64,000 nucleotides of DNA from an uncultured Arachnia sp. (GTDB lineage: Bacteria; Actinomycetota; Actinomycetes; Propionibacteriales; Propionibacteriaceae): contig CANMNB010000006.1 of assembly GCA_947499145.1 (NCBI GenBank), positions 1 through 64,000 on the forward strand, given 5' to 3'. The first letter of the stretch is position 1. Each line of letters begins with the position of its first letter. Positions 53,668 through 63,266 of this stretch are shown here, in pieces. The notes beneath the pieces were generated by a model, which ran no database searches, was not told the origin of the DNA, and saw only the letters and a list, made by a program, of their open reading frames with translations. Position numbers and translations under genes: made by a program.

Positions 53668-54681
53668 ATGCGCCGCGTGACCATCACCGACGTCGCCCGC
53701 GCTGCCGGCGTCTCGGTCTCCACCATCTCCAAGGTGGTCAACAAGCGCGACGGCATCGCACCCGAGACACAGCAGCGGGTGCAGCAAGTCATTGACGACC
53801 TCGGTTACGTCGGCAGCGTGGGCGCGCGTTCGCTCCGCGCCCGACGTACCGGAGTCGTCGGCGTGCTGGTGAGCCAGTTCGAGCCCTACTCCGCCGAGAT
53901 ACTCAAGGGGGTCGGGCTGGCGGCCCAGGGTGCCGACATCGAGATCATGGCGTGGGCCGGCGCCTCCCACGGTCCCTACGCCCCCACCGGCTGGGAGCAC
54001 GGACTGCTCGGCCGTCTCGCGGGCAGCCTCATCGACGGCGCCATCATGGTCACCCCCAGCAGCCAGAGCCGATCCGGCACCTTCCCCGTCGTGGCCGTCG
54101 ACCCCCACAAGATCGACCCGACGTTGCCGTCGGTCTCCGTCGACGACGAGTGCGGCGCCCGCTCGGCCGTGACGCACCTCGTCGAGCTGGGGCACCGCCG
54201 CATCGGTTACCTCGGTGGGCGCGAGGACCTCGAATCGGCCCACGCCCGCGAGCGCGGCTTCCGAGCCGCGATGCAGGAGGCCGGTCTCCCGGTGGACGAG
54301 CACCTGGTCCAGCGCGGTGACTACACGGCAACCGGCGCCGAGGTCCCTGCGATCCACCTCCTCGACCAACTGGACCCGCCGACCGCCGTCGTGGCGGCCA
54401 ACGACGTCTCGGCGCTCGAGGTCATCCAGGCCGCCGAGGAGCGCGGGATGCAGGTCCCCCGCGACCTCTCCGTCGTCGGCTTCGACAACATCCCCGAGGC
54501 GACCCAGCACGGACACGGGCTCACCACGGTGGCGCAGCCCCTCCAGGAGATCGGGTCGAAGGCCCTGCAGATGCTGCTGCTCCTCCTGGACGGCCGGACA
54601 CTCGACGAGATGCACGTCCAGATGCCGACCCGGCTGGTGGTGCGCGGGTCGACGGCGCCTCCACGCGCGTCCAGCCAGTAG
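53668..54681 (+). CDS. LacI family transcriptional regulator
   Basis: The 337-aa repressor has an N-terminal HTH and hinge (VTITDVARAAGVSVSTISKV, residues 4-23) and a periplasmic-binding-like ligand domain (GARSAVTHLVELGHRRIGYL, VVAANDVSALEVI, SVVGFDNIPEA). It probably controls the adjacent ABC transporter and the divergent GH3 gene through the AACGTT-type operator at 50254-50271. TAGGCT (53655-53660) ends 7 nt before the ATG, so a leaderless transcript of its own is likely. Confidence 0.92.
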   Translation: MRRVTITDVARAAGVSVSTISKVVNKRDGIAPETQQRVQQVIDDLGYVGSVGARSLRARRTGVVGVLVSQFEPYSAEILKGVGLAAQGADIEIMAWAGASHGPYAPTGWEHGLLGRLAGSLIDGAIMVTPSSQSRSGTFPVVAVDPHKIDPTLPSVSVDDECGARSAVTHLVELGHRRIGYLGGREDLESAHARERGFRAAMQEAGLPVDEHLVQRGDYTATGAEVPAIHLLDQLDPPTAVVAANDVSALEVIQAAEERGMQVPRDLSVVGFDNIPEATQHGHGLTTVAQPLQEIGSKALQMLLLLLDGRTLDEMHVQMPTRLVVRGSTAPPRASSQ

Positions 54682-54835
54682 CGGACTCGTCACCTCGACA
54701 CGCGCCTGGCGGCGCTATTCGGCGACCGAAGGCACGCGGGACTGCTCGGTGCCCACGGCCGGCATCGGGCCACCGGGATTCGGGCGCGCGTTCGCCCTGG
54801 CTGACCTAGTCTAGGAGCAGCCCGAAGGAGCACGC

Positions 54836-55507
54836 ATGGAGATCCTCTTCGACACCGCCAACCTCCAGGACCTGGAGCGCATGGTCCCCCTCTACCCCGT
54901 GCACGGGGTGACGACGAACCCGTCGATCATCAAGAAGGAGGGCCGCATCGACTTTTACCCCCACATGCGGCGGATCCGCGAGATCATCGGCTACGAGCGC
55001 ACCTTGCACGCCCAGGTCCTGGCCCGCGACACCCAGGGCATCATCGACGACGCCCATCGCCTGCTCGACCAGATCGACGACAAGGTCTATCCGAAGATCC
55101 CCACCACCGAGGAAGGGCTGGCCGCCATGCACCAGCTCAAGGAGGAGGGCATCAAGGTCACCGCCACCGGCATCTATTCCAAGACCCAGGGCTTCCTGGC
55201 CATCGCGACCGGGGTTGACTACCTGGCCCCGTACTACAACCGGATGCAGAGCATCGACATCGACACCCGTGGCACGATCTCGACCCTGGCCGGGTTCATC
55301 GACCGCTTCAACGCCCCGTGCAAGATCATGGCGGCCAGCTTCAAAAACATCGCCCAGGTGAGCCACGCGTTGGAGTCCGGGGCCCACGCCGTGACGATGT
55401 CCCCCAAGCTGCTCCGTGCGGCACTGAGCAGCCCGGACATCACCGACGCGGTGGACGTCTTCATCGCTGATTGGGAGAAGACCTTCGGGACGACGTCGCT
55501 CCCGTGA
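54836..55507 (+). CDS. Transaldolase / fructose-6-phosphate aldolase-like protein
   Basis: The 223-aa single-domain class I aldolase of the TalC/FSA type begins MEILFDTANLQDLERM and continues GVTTNPSII (24-32). The Schiff-base lysine is K87 in YPKIPTT and later GIKVTATGIYSKTQGFLA. It would cleave or form fructose-6-phosphate-like ketose phosphates, or act as a short transaldolase. An AAGGAG SD and TAGTCT -10 candidate are upstream. It follows the LacI gene but has its own promoter signals. Confidence 0.88.
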   Translation: MEILFDTANLQDLERMVPLYPVHGVTTNPSIIKKEGRIDFYPHMRRIREIIGYERTLHAQVLARDTQGIIDDAHRLLDQIDDKVYPKIPTTEEGLAAMHQLKEEGIKVTATGIYSKTQGFLAIATGVDYLAPYYNRMQSIDIDTRGTISTLAGFIDRFNAPCKIMAASFKNIAQVSHALESGAHAVTMSPKLLRAALSSPDITDAVDVFIADWEKTFGTTSLP

Positions 55508-55525
55508 CCAGCGCTGGGTCCGGCA

Positions 55526-55542
55526 GTCGTCCGAGGGACGAC
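55526..55542 (+). terminator. Short hairpin after the transaldolase gene
   Basis: GTCGTCC, GAG loop, GGACGAC. It lies 19 nt past the stop, with no U-tract. A weak terminator candidate. Confidence 0.35.
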
Positions 55543-55593
55543 ATCGTCGGCCACGCCGGTCCAGCTCCCGGCGCCAACCCTCCCGTCGTCGGG

Positions 55594-55711
55594 GCCAGCC
55601 TGCCCGCAGGCGACGCCAGCCTTCCTCCGGAACGCCAGCGCTAGGGTCGCTGAACCAGCGTTACCTCTCGTCGCCAGCGCTCCTTCGCTGGCGACGAGAA
55701 GTTGCGCTGGT
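55594..55711. repeat. GCTGGCG palindromic repeat, copy 3 with tail on the left
   Basis: The head has motifs at 55654, 55673, 55687 and 55706. The 26-nt arms (55654-55679 and 55686-55711) match with about three mismatches across a 6-nt loop, the best hairpin of the family. Three further GCCAGC copies precede it at 55594, 55615 and 55634, so this copy is reversed relative to copies 2 and 4. It ends 6 nt before the stop codon of the AbiEi-like gene and lies beyond the 3' end of the transaldolase gene. Confidence 0.92.
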
Positions 55712-55717
55712 AGAACG

Positions 55718-56617
55718 TCACAGAGATCTCGCCATGGCTCGCCGCAGGCGTGGGACGAAGGTTCCGTTCCAGGCCTCCGCTGCGCCCCACCGAACGACCC
55801 AGTACCCAAGATCACGCAGCCGCTCCTCACGCCGCTTCTCGGCCATGACAACATCGGCTACTTCGCGTCCCTCAGGCACCAGCGAGCCGTACTTCGCCTT
55901 GCCGTCGACCTCACCCAGAAGACCCAACTCGGGCCACCCGAAGTCAGTGCGTGCGACGAACTCACCGTTGCCATCGATGACCTCGAACTGGAGTTGCGGG
56001 ATCGGAAGTCCAGCCTCCAGCATCCGCAGCCGGCTGACCGACTCCAACGGCGAGTCAGCAAGCGGGGAGGCGACGTGACAAGCCCGGCCAGCGCGAACGC
56101 TCCCCTTCAGGCGTGAATGGCGCGAAATGGTTGCCGCCAAGACGTCAGGGGCAAGGCCCCGTCGGAGCGCGGCGTCCGCAACGATGACGGCCCAGTCGAA
56201 GGGCTGCGTCCTGGCAAGATCGAACACCGTGCGCGGCAACGTCGTGACCCGCAGCCCGTCGCGGAGCTCGATCTCGTCCGGGGCCAGTGCTGTTTTTCGC
56301 ACAGTGAGATGCGGCCCTTTGTCACCGTGGCCGGAACTCAGGCGAATCATGGTCGCGCGACCCAACTCTTCTCGCGGAACAGGCAGACCGTGCAGTACGC
56401 CAGCCGATACGTGGCTGAACACATTGCCCTCGTGCACCGAGGCAACAGTGGCCTCCATCAGGAGACGGTGTTGCGTGCTCGGGTCGTCAATGCTTCCCAG
56501 GACATAGGCACCGCGACGGAGCCGGCGCAACATTCCGTGCGACAGCCGGGTCCGGATCTCGTTGTGGCTCAAGCCCATTCTCTGGAGCTGGGCCGTGGTC
56601 AAGTGCTGCGTCGCCAT
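55718..56617 (-). CDS. Orphan AbiEi-type HTH protein with degenerate DUF559-like C-terminus
   Basis: The 299-aa protein begins with an AbiEi antitoxin-like winged helix (LTTAQLQRMGLSHNEIRTRL and MLRRLRRGAYVLG). A middle region VSAGVLHGLPVPRE and TTLPRTVFDLART follows. The C-terminal part has RTDFGWPELGLLGEVDGKAKYG and EKRREERLRDLGYWVVRW, the actinobacterial DUF559/Vsr-like nuclease fold. No toxin partner is adjacent. No SD is seen at the ATG at 56617. The gene is flanked on both sides by GCTGGCG arrays, as the other such gene at 19.8 kb is flanked by a different repeat. Confidence 0.78.
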   Translation of the reverse strand: MATQHLTTAQLQRMGLSHNEIRTRLSHGMLRRLRRGAYVLGSIDDPSTQHRLLMEATVASVHEGNVFSHVSAGVLHGLPVPREELGRATMIRLSSGHGDKGPHLTVRKTALAPDEIELRDGLRVTTLPRTVFDLARTQPFDWAVIVADAALRRGLAPDVLAATISRHSRLKGSVRAGRACHVASPLADSPLESVSRLRMLEAGLPIPQLQFEVIDGNGEFVARTDFGWPELGLLGEVDGKAKYGSLVPEGREVADVVMAEKRREERLRDLGYWVVRWGAAEAWNGTFVPRLRRAMARSL

Positions 56618-56724
56618 AGAGGGATTTCATCTCAGCCGACGCAGGTTTTCCACCCCGATCTCTGATGCTGTGGATAACTCCACCCGGCCTCCCACAGGCG
56701 CGCCGACGACGACTGACTTCGTTT

Positions 56725-56902
56725 CGCCAGCGCTACTTCTCGTCGCCAGCCATGCTGCGCTGGCGACGACGAGTAGTGCTGGCGTTGCACTGCGACCGCT
56801 GGCGGACGCGATTGCCGCTGGCGCGCTGGGAAGAGAACTGGCGAATTCCATAGTCGCTGGCGTGGCCGCGGTAACGCTGGCGTCGCTGAGGGAAGGCTGG
56901 CG
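56725..56902. repeat. GCTGGCG palindromic repeat, copy 4 with long tail
   Basis: Head motifs are at 56726, 56745, 56759 and 56778. The tail has copies at 56798, 56817, 56837 (ACTGGCG), 56856, 56876 and 56896, so successive spacings from 56759 are 19, 20, 19, 20, 19, 20 and 20 nt. Spacers of 12-13 nt vary freely. The array takes up over half of the 315-nt gap 56618-56932; the remaining ~105 nt next to the AbiEi-like gene shows nothing I recognise. Confidence 0.93.
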
Positions 56903-56932
56903 ACGGCGCGCCCGCGGCAACGACTGAGGCGG

Positions 56933-58024
56933 TCAGCTGCTCAGCATCACCTGTCCGCCCGTGACCGGGAGCGCCTGCCCGGTCTCGTAGGCCTGCTCGA
57001 CGAGGTAGTACAGCGCCCGCATGACGTCGGGCCCGTGCGTGCCCCGACGCATCGGGACCTTGGACTCGTAGAAGCGGCGCACGTCGGCCACGTCCTTGGC
57101 GCCGGGCACCTTGCCGGAGCGCAGGTACTGCACGAACAGCCCGTTCTCCGGGTGCGACCACAGGGGCCCGTCGAGGAAGTTCCCGGGGCAGATCGCGTTG
57201 ACCTTCACGTTGTGGTCGACCAGCTCGAGCGCGAAGCTCTGCACCAGGCCGATCCCCCCGAACTTGCTGCCGGCGTAGGCCCCGTTCCGGTTCGACCCCT
57301 CGAGCCCGGACTTGGAGTTGATCTGGATGACGTCGGTCCACCAGGTGCCGGCCGTCTGGTGCTGCTGGCGCAGGATCCGGCCGAGGTGCTTGGTGACGAG
57401 GAAGAACGCGACGTAGTTCACGTCCGTGGACAATTGGAACTCCGACAGGGGCTGCTCCAGCACCGAACCGGCGCGCGCGATCCCGGCGTTCGAGACCACG
57501 AGGTCGATTCCTCCGGTCGTCCGCACCACCGTCGCGGCCATCTCCTCGACAGAGGCCTCATCGGCCACGTTGACCTTGATGGGGGTGGCCCGCTCCCCCA
57601 ACTCATCAGCCAGCGCGGTGGCGCCGTCGATGTTGAGGTCGGCGATGAACACCCACGCCCCCGAAGCGTGCAGCGCCCGCACGATCTCCTCGCCGAAGCC
57701 CTGCGCGCCACCCGTGACCAGGGCGACGCGGCCGGCGACGACCGCACCTCGCGTGCTTGCGTGGCCGGCCTCCGGCTCCCGCGAAGTGACGACGGGTTGG
57801 GCGCCGGGCAGCTGCTCCGCGCGCACGAGGACCGAGAGGTCCCCCGACGTCACGCGGATGATCGTGGGCAGCGCCACTTCCGGCAGCGTCGTCGCGAGTT
57901 CCGCGGCGTCGTCGATGGTGATCGCGACGTCCGCCTCGCCCTCAGCGGGCTGGAGCACCACTGGAGCGCCGAGCCTGTTGATGAGGGCACCGCGCAGCAG
58001 CGGCAGCAGTTCGAGTTCGGTCAT
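56933..58024 (-). CDS. SDR family oxidoreductase, sorbitol-6-phosphate dehydrogenase-like
   Basis: This 363-aa protein has an unusual N-terminal extension of about 95 residues, then an SDR domain: TGGAQGFGEEI (104-114), SNAG, and the catalytic Y250 and K254 in YAGSK. The end pattern KVPMRRG...DVMRALYYLVEQ...TGQALPVTGGQVM resembles sorbitol-6-phosphate 2-dehydrogenase (SrlD/GutD) more than other SDRs. An AAGGAG SD lies 8 nt before the ATG at 58024. It follows the PHP gene by 5 bp and ends the minus-strand cluster. The substrate is probably a sugar or polyol (phosphate), unproven. Confidence 0.8.
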   Translation of the reverse strand: MTELELLPLLRGALINRLGAPVVLQPAEGEADVAITIDDAAELATTLPEVALPTIIRVTSGDLSVLVRAEQLPGAQPVVTSREPEAGHASTRGAVVAGRVALVTGGAQGFGEEIVRALHASGAWVFIADLNIDGATALADELGERATPIKVNVADEASVEEMAATVVRTTGGIDLVVSNAGIARAGSVLEQPLSEFQLSTDVNYVAFFLVTKHLGRILRQQHQTAGTWWTDVIQINSKSGLEGSNRNGAYAGSKFGGIGLVQSFALELVDHNVKVNAICPGNFLDGPLWSHPENGLFVQYLRSGKVPGAKDVADVRRFYESKVPMRRGTHGPDVMRALYYLVEQAYETGQALPVTGGQVMLSS

Positions 58025-58029
58025 TCTCG

Positions 58030-59376
58030 TCACTCCTTGATGAGGTCCGCGGCGACGTCGCCGACGTCGACGCCCTGGACCAGCTTCCGACCGGCGGCGC
58101 CGTAGCGTTCGGTCCGGTCGACCAGGGACAGGCCGGCCAGGGGGTTATCGGTGCTGAGCAGTCCGAGCGACGGGTTGTGCTCGGAGAGGGTCTCGTGGGC
58201 CACCATCGCCCAGGTGGAGGTGTTGAGGTGGGCGAAGCGGTCCTCACCCAGCTCCGGGCAGGAGAACACCTGACGCGGTTGGTTGATGTCCACGCCGGAG
58301 ACCTCGATGAGCCCGTGCTCCGTTGCCAGTTCGGAGATTCGGGCCAGCTGCTCCGGGGTGTTGCGGGGCGGCATGTAGGTGATCGCCGGGAAGCCGATGT
58401 CTTTCAGGGTCTCGACCAGCTCGTCCAGGAACTCGTCCTCGAACTTCTCGGCCTTCTTGTCCCCGGTCGGCGACGCGGTGACGTCACCGAGGTAGGCATA
58501 GCACGGGATGGCCCCGAGGCTGTGCGCGAACTGCACGACGGTGCGAGCATCGGGCAACTCTCCGCCGCGCTCCAGGTAGTCCGGCTGGATGTAGAAGCGG
58601 TCGAGGTATTCCGCCTTGAGGATCCCCAGCAGGTCGTAGGCGAGGAACCTGTTCGTCTCGTCGCCCAGTGTCTCGTGGAGCTTGTCGTTCAGCTTCAGGC
58701 CCATCGAGGCCAGCCCGTCGAGCAGCGCCTGCCCGCGGCCGAAGCCGGAGATCAACGCCTCCGACATCGCGAAGAGCAGGTGCCGTTCGGTGACGGTGCC
58801 GCCGCTGGCGTACTGGGAGATCCCGACGACGTCACGCTCGAAGTCGAACGTGGGCGCGCCGAGATCGGCCAGGATCTGGTTGGCGGCCGCGGCCATGCGC
58901 CGGGTCCGCTCCAGGCGACGCTCACGGATGGGACGGAGGAACTCCTCCGCCTCGCCGCGTTTGCCGGCCGGAATGCCCTGCACCGTGATGTAGGCCACCC
59001 CCACCGAGTCCGGGTTGTTGAGCTTGCGGTCGGCGAAGACCGCGGTCCCGGCCTCGACCTCTGCCAGGGAATGCAGCATGACGCGACACTCGAAGCCGGT
59101 CACGACGCCCATGCCGAGGATGGCTCCGGCGTCCCTCATCTCCCGGGCGGCGCCCACGGAGTCGTGGTCCACGGAACCCACCACCTGCAGCCCTGCCTGC
59201 CGCCCCTTCAGGCATGCCATGGACGGCGTGTACGGGCTGAAGCTGTAGATGGTGTGGATGTGGTTGTTGGACTCCTTGGTGAACTCGGGGAACTCCATCC
59301 CCTCGTCCACCAACGCCCGCAGCGCCGCGACGCGTGCGTCAGGGGTCGCTGCGGGGTCGTTGATGACGTCGTTCAT
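58030..59376 (-). CDS. PHP-domain metal-dependent hydrolase-like protein
   Basis: The 448-aa protein begins with PHP motif I NNHIHTIYSFSPYTPS (H39, H41) and motif II GSVDHDSVGA near 68-77, followed by FECRVMLHS. The remainder forms a TIM-like (beta/alpha)7 barrel with PPRNTPEQLARISEL and HLNTSTWAMVAHE near the end. PHP proteins are usually phosphoesterases that use two or three metals. Function is unknown; its location between an SDR and a fused 2-oxoacid dehydrogenase E1 gene suggests a catabolic step on a phosphorylated sugar or polyol. SD AAAAGGACACG, 15 bp after E1. Confidence 0.8.
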   Translation of the reverse strand: MNDVINDPAATPDARVAALRALVDEGMEFPEFTKESNNHIHTIYSFSPYTPSMACLKGRQAGLQVVGSVDHDSVGAAREMRDAGAILGMGVVTGFECRVMLHSLAEVEAGTAVFADRKLNNPDSVGVAYITVQGIPAGKRGEAEEFLRPIRERRLERTRRMAAAANQILADLGAPTFDFERDVVGISQYASGGTVTERHLLFAMSEALISGFGRGQALLDGLASMGLKLNDKLHETLGDETNRFLAYDLLGILKAEYLDRFYIQPDYLERGGELPDARTVVQFAHSLGAIPCYAYLGDVTASPTGDKKAEKFEDEFLDELVETLKDIGFPAITYMPPRNTPEQLARISELATEHGLIEVSGVDINQPRQVFSCPELGEDRFAHLNTSTWAMVAHETLSEHNPSLGLLSTDNPLAGLSLVDRTERYGAAGRKLVQGVDVGDVAADLIKE

Positions 59377-59391
59377 CGTGTCCTTTTCGTC

Positions 59392-61851
59392 TCAGACGCC
59401 CTGGCGGGCGCGACGCGCAAGCTCGGCGTTGGTCTGGTTGCTCTGGGGCACGTAGCCGTCGATCGGCAGGATGCGCTCGTGCACCGCGTCGATCAGCCAG
59501 CTGGGCTGCGGGAAGAACTCCTTCTCCAGTTCCGCGGCGGGCGTGATCGCGTTGCGCGACCCGACGACGGCGACCGGCGCGTCGAGGTGGTCGAACGCGA
59601 GCGTCTGCACCGTCGAGGCGACGTTGTGGAGGAACGAACCGCGGTCAACCGCGTCGGAGGTCAGCAGCAGGCGGCCGGTCTTCTTCACCGACTCGACCAA
59701 CAGGTCGTGGTTCAGTGGAGCGACGAACCGCAGGTCGATGACCTCGGTGGAGATGCCGTGCTTGCTCTCCAGCTCCTCTGCCGCCTCCATCACGCGGTAC
59801 AGGGTGGGGCCGATGCAGGCGATGGTCAGGTCGGTGCCCTCGCGGCGCACCACCGGCTCGCCCTCGGGGACCTCGTAGTAGCCCTCCGGGACGCCGTCGG
59901 CCTCGAACTCCTCAGCGCGGTCGTACAGCAGCTGGGACTCGAAGAACACCACCGGGTCGGTTCCGCGCAGTGCCAGGTTCATCATGCCCTTGGCGTCGTA
60001 CGGCGTGGCCGGGTAGTAGACCTTGAGGCCCGGGATGTGCGCGACGAGCGCCGCCCAGTCCTGCGAGTGCTGGGCGCCGTACTTGCTCCCGACGGAGACG
60101 CGCATCACGAGCGGCATCTCCAGCAGACCGGCGGACATCGCCTGCCACTTGGAGGCCTGGTTGAAGATCTCGTCGCCGGCGCGGCCGAGGAAGTCGCAGT
60201 ACATCAACTCGACGATCGCGCGGCCACCCGACAGGGCGTAGCCGACGCCGGCACCGATGATGGCGGCCTCCGAGATCGGGGAGTTGAACAGCCGGTGGTG
60301 CGGCAGCAGCTCGGTGAGCCCGCGGTAGACGGCGAAGGCGCCACCCCAATCGCGGTTCTCCTCGCCCCAGGCGGCGACGGTCGGGTCGGTGGCGAAGCGG
60401 TGCGCGACGGCCTCGAAGATGGCGTCGCGGTAGGAGTACGCCTTCGCCTTCGAGACCGGCTTGCCGTTCTCGTCCAGCGCGGTGCGCACCTTGTTCTTCA
60501 GCGACTTGACGCGAGCGTTCTCCTCCAGGGGCTGCAGGAGCTCGGGCTCTCCCTCGCGCAGGGCCTCCTTGTTGCCATTGGAGTACATGACGGTCTCGAT
60601 GAAGTCCATGTGGACCCGCGGGGAGACGTCCTCATCCTTGGTCGCGAGGGCGATGATCTTGGTGAGGCGCTCGTCGAACGTGGCCTGGATGTCGTCGACC
60701 TCGGACTGCGATACGACCTGGTTCTTCACGAGGTACTCCGCGAAGTTCTTCAGACCGTCGTGCTGCTCCCACAGCTCGACCTCATCGCGGGTGCGGTAGC
60801 TGGAGGCGTCCGAGGGCGAGTGGCCGGAGAAGCGGTAGGTGATGGTGTCGGTGAGCACCGGACCACGGCCGGACTCGAGGATCTCGCGCTTGCGTGCGAC
60901 GGCGTCCGCGACGGCCAGCGGGTTGAGGCCATCGACGCGCTCGGCGTGCATGGCATCGGGGTTCACGCCGGCACCGACCCGGGCGAGGATGTCGTAGCCC
61001 ATGGTCTCGCCGGAGGTCTGGCCGCCCATGCCGTAGAAGTTGTTGAAGAAGTTGAACCAGATCGGCGGGTTGCCCTGCACCCCGTCCTTCCACAGGGTGC
61101 GGTACTGGTCCATCGCCGAGAACATCATGGCTTCCCACACCGGGCCGCAGCCCATGGAGGCGTCACCGATGTTGGCGATGACGATGCCCTTGTCGCGGTT
61201 GACCAGCTTGAAGAGGGCCGAGCCCGTGGCGATGTCCGCGGAGCCACCGACGATGGCGTTGTTGGGCATGGAGCCGAACGGCGAGAAAAAGGCGTGCATG
61301 GAGCCGCCGAGGCCGCGGTTGAAGCCGGCCTTGCGGGCGAAGGTTTCTGCAACGGTGCCGTAGACGATGAAGTTCTCGGCGACGTCGTCCAGACCGTCGT
61401 TGCTGATCTGCTCGGCGAACGAGAGGGTCTCGCCGTCGAGGAACTCGGTCATGATGCCCTCGAGCTTCGACTTGTCGAGCTTGCGGGCGGCGGAGAAGCA
61501 CTTGGCCAGGATCTCGCCGTGGCTGCGGTGGGAGCCGAAGACGAAGTCCTCCGGGTCGAGCTGGGAGGCCTGGCCGACCACGGCGGACTCCTGCCCGATC
61601 GACAGGTGGGCGGGGCCGCGGTGTTCGTACTCGACGCCGTTCCAGGCGCCGGTGGTCTTGATGGAGTTGAGCATGGTCTCGAACTGCCGCACGGCGATCA
61701 TGTCGTGGAGCATGTCGATGAGGCCCTGCTTGCCGTGGCGCTCGAGCTCGGCGTCGAAGTCGGGCTCGTAGGCGTTGACCGGGATCGACGGGGACTCGAT
61801 GGAGGCCTTCGCGCGGACGGTCGTGGGATCGACGATCAGTGAACGGGTCAT
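59392..61851 (-). CDS. Fused E1 (alpha-beta) component of a 2-oxoacid or acetoin dehydrogenase complex
   Basis: The 819-aa protein joins an E1-alpha domain (residues 1 to ~415; TPP motif [12 protein letters not shown] near 228, with [13 protein letters not shown] further on) to an E1-beta domain (from ~478; [58 protein letters not shown]). A fused E1 of this layout differs from the homodimeric AceE common in actinobacteria. It decarboxylates a 2-oxoacid or acetoin and passes the acyl group to lipoyl-E2. E3 and E2 genes lie upstream in the same direction. The substrate is unknown. Confidence 0.88.
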   Translation of the reverse strand: MTRSLIVDPTTVRAKASIESPSIPVNAYEPDFDAELERHGKQGLIDMLHDMIAVRQFETMLNSIKTTGAWNGVEYEHRGPAHLSIGQESAVVGQASQLDPEDFVFGSHRSHGEILAKCFSAARKLDKSKLEGIMTEFLDGETLSFAEQISNDGLDDVAENFIVYGTVAETFARKAGFNRGLGGSMHAFFSPFGSMPNNAIVGGSADIATGSALFKLVNRDKGIVIANIGDASMGCGPVWEAMMFSAMDQYRTLWKDGVQGNPPIWFNFFNNFYGMGGQTSGETMGYDILARVGAGVNPDAMHAERVDGLNPLAVADAVARKREILESGRGPVLTDTITYRFSGHSPSDASSYRTRDEVELWEQHDGLKNFAEYLVKNQVVSQSEVDDIQATFDERLTKIIALATKDEDVSPRVHMDFIETVMYSNGNKEALREGEPELLQPLEENARVKSLKNKVRTALDENGKPVSKAKAYSYRDAIFEAVAHRFATDPTVAAWGEENRDWGGAFAVYRGLTELLPHHRLFNSPISEAAIIGAGVGYALSGGRAIVELMYCDFLGRAGDEIFNQASKWQAMSAGLLEMPLVMRVSVGSKYGAQHSQDWAALVAHIPGLKVYYPATPYDAKGMMNLALRGTDPVVFFESQLLYDRAEEFEADGVPEGYYEVPEGEPVVRREGTDLTIACIGPTLYRVMEAAEELESKHGISTEVIDLRFVAPLNHDLLVESVKKTGRLLLTSDAVDRGSFLHNVASTVQTLAFDHLDAPVAVVGSRNAITPAAELEKEFFPQPSWLIDAVHERILPIDGYVPQSNQTNAELARRARQGV

Positions 61852-61885
61852 GGTGTGTCTGGTTCTCCTCGTGGGTGGCGGGGGC

Positions 61886-63253
61886 TCAGGCCTTGGCGGC
61901 CCAGGCGGCCTCGCGGATGAGTTCGCTGTTGGTGGGGTGTGGGAAGACGAGCTGACGGAGGTCGGCCACGTTGAGTTCGGTCTCGAGCGCAGCCGAGGCG
62001 CCCCAGACCATCTCCGCGGCGTAGGCCCCCAGCACGTGGATGCCGAGCACCTGGTTGGTGGCGGCGTCGACGACGAGCTTGGCGGCCCCCGGCGCCTTGG
62101 TGCCGTGCTCGGCCACGAAGCGACCGGACATGTAGCCCGGGACGGTGGAGGTGACGACGTCGTGGCCCGCCTTGCGTGCGGCGGCCTCCGTCATGCCGAT
62201 GCCTGCGGCCTCGGGGTTGGAGTAGACCGCCCAGGGGATGGTGTGCCAGCGCATGATCTCCCCGCGACGGTGGGCCTGCGGGTCGAGGATGTTGGCGACG
62301 GCCACCTCCCCCATTCGGTAGGCCGCGTGCGCCAGGAGGGAGCGCCCCGTGACGTCGCCGACCGCCCACACGCCGGGGAGGTTGGTGCGCATCCTCTCGT
62401 CGACCACGATCCCCTTGCCGGAGAACTCGAGGCCGGAGGTCTCGGCGCCCCAGCCCTCGACGGCGGGGCGGCGTCCGACCGCCATGAGCACGACGTCGGC
62501 CTCGACCGACTCGGCAGCCCCGTCCTTGGTGTCGAAGCGGACGGTTCCGTCCTCGATCGCGGTGACCTTGCAGGACAGCTTGAAGTCGACGTCGGAGAGC
62601 CCCTTGCGGAGCTGGCTCGCGAGCTCGTCGTCCATGAACGGAACGATCTCCGGCAGCATCTCGATCACCGTGACCTCGGAACCGAGCATGGCGAAGAGGC
62701 TGGCGAACTCGAGCCCGATCACGCCGCCGCCGATGACGGCGAGCCGTGCGGGGATCGCCTCCACCGCGAGCATGCCCGTGGAGTCGACCACCTTCGGGTT
62801 GTCCTTGGCACCCGGGATGGGGGGCATCACCGGGACCGATCCGGTGGCGAGGATGACGTGCTCGGCGGTGTGCTGCGTGCCGTCGACGGTCACCCTGCCG
62901 GGCCCGTCGAAGGTGCCGTGGCCGTTGATGACCGTCACGCCGGCCTTCTTCTCCGCCGCACCCACACCGCCGACGAGGGTGGCGACCGTTTGCGCCTTCC
63001 ACTTCTGCATCTGCGTCCAGTCGACGGAGATGTCGGAGGTGTTCACCCCGAGGTGGCTCCCGTGGAGCGCGTGCTCATAGGTCTTCGCGGCGTTGAGGAG
63101 CGCCTTGGTGGGGATGCAGCCGACGTTGAGGCACGTGCCGCCGAGGGCAACGGCCTCGACGAGCAGCACCCTCTTGCCGGCGTGGCCGAGGCGCTCGGCG
63201 GCGATGTACCCGCCGGGCCCCCCGCCCAGGACGATGACGTCGAAGTCAGACAT
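61886..63253 (-). CDS. lpdA: Dihydrolipoamide dehydrogenase (E3)
   Basis: The 455-aa flavoprotein reoxidises dihydrolipoamide with NAD+. FAD motif [14 protein letters not shown] (10-23), redox disulfide C41/C46 in [16 protein letters not shown] motif [15 protein letters not shown] near 175, second FAD motif VWAVGDVTG near 305, and the active-site His in [13 protein letters not shown] near the C-terminus. It belongs to the E2-E3-E1 cluster: 13 bp after E2 and 34 bp before E1. Confidence 0.95.
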   Translation of the reverse strand: MSDFDVIVLGGGPGGYIAAERLGHAGKRVLLVEAVALGGTCLNVGCIPTKALLNAAKTYEHALHGSHLGVNTSDISVDWTQMQKWKAQTVATLVGGVGAAEKKAGVTVINGHGTFDGPGRVTVDGTQHTAEHVILATGSVPVMPPIPGAKDNPKVVDSTGMLAVEAIPARLAVIGGGVIGLEFASLFAMLGSEVTVIEMLPEIVPFMDDELASQLRKGLSDVDFKLSCKVTAIEDGTVRFDTKDGAAESVEADVVLMAVGRRPAVEGWGAETSGLEFSGKGIVVDERMRTNLPGVWAVGDVTGRSLLAHAAYRMGEVAVANILDPQAHRRGEIMRWHTIPWAVYSNPEAAGIGMTEAAARKAGHDVVTSTVPGYMSGRFVAEHGTKAPGAAKLVVDAATNQVLGIHVLGAYAAEMVWGASAALETELNVADLRQLVFPHPTNSELIREAAWAAKA

Positions 63254-63266
63254 GTGTTCTCGTTTC

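Noticed and set aside
56725..56902. CRISPR-like array (short repeat with variable spacers)
   Set aside because: The repeat is only 7 nt and spacers 12-13 nt, far below CRISPR sizes; no cas genes are present.
58177..61842. A 1,221-codon open frame on the plus strand
   Set aside because: It is the antisense shadow of the PHP and E1 genes; its composition is skewed (Val/Gly/Asp/Arg-rich) and no family is recognisable. Long shadow frames are common at this GC content.
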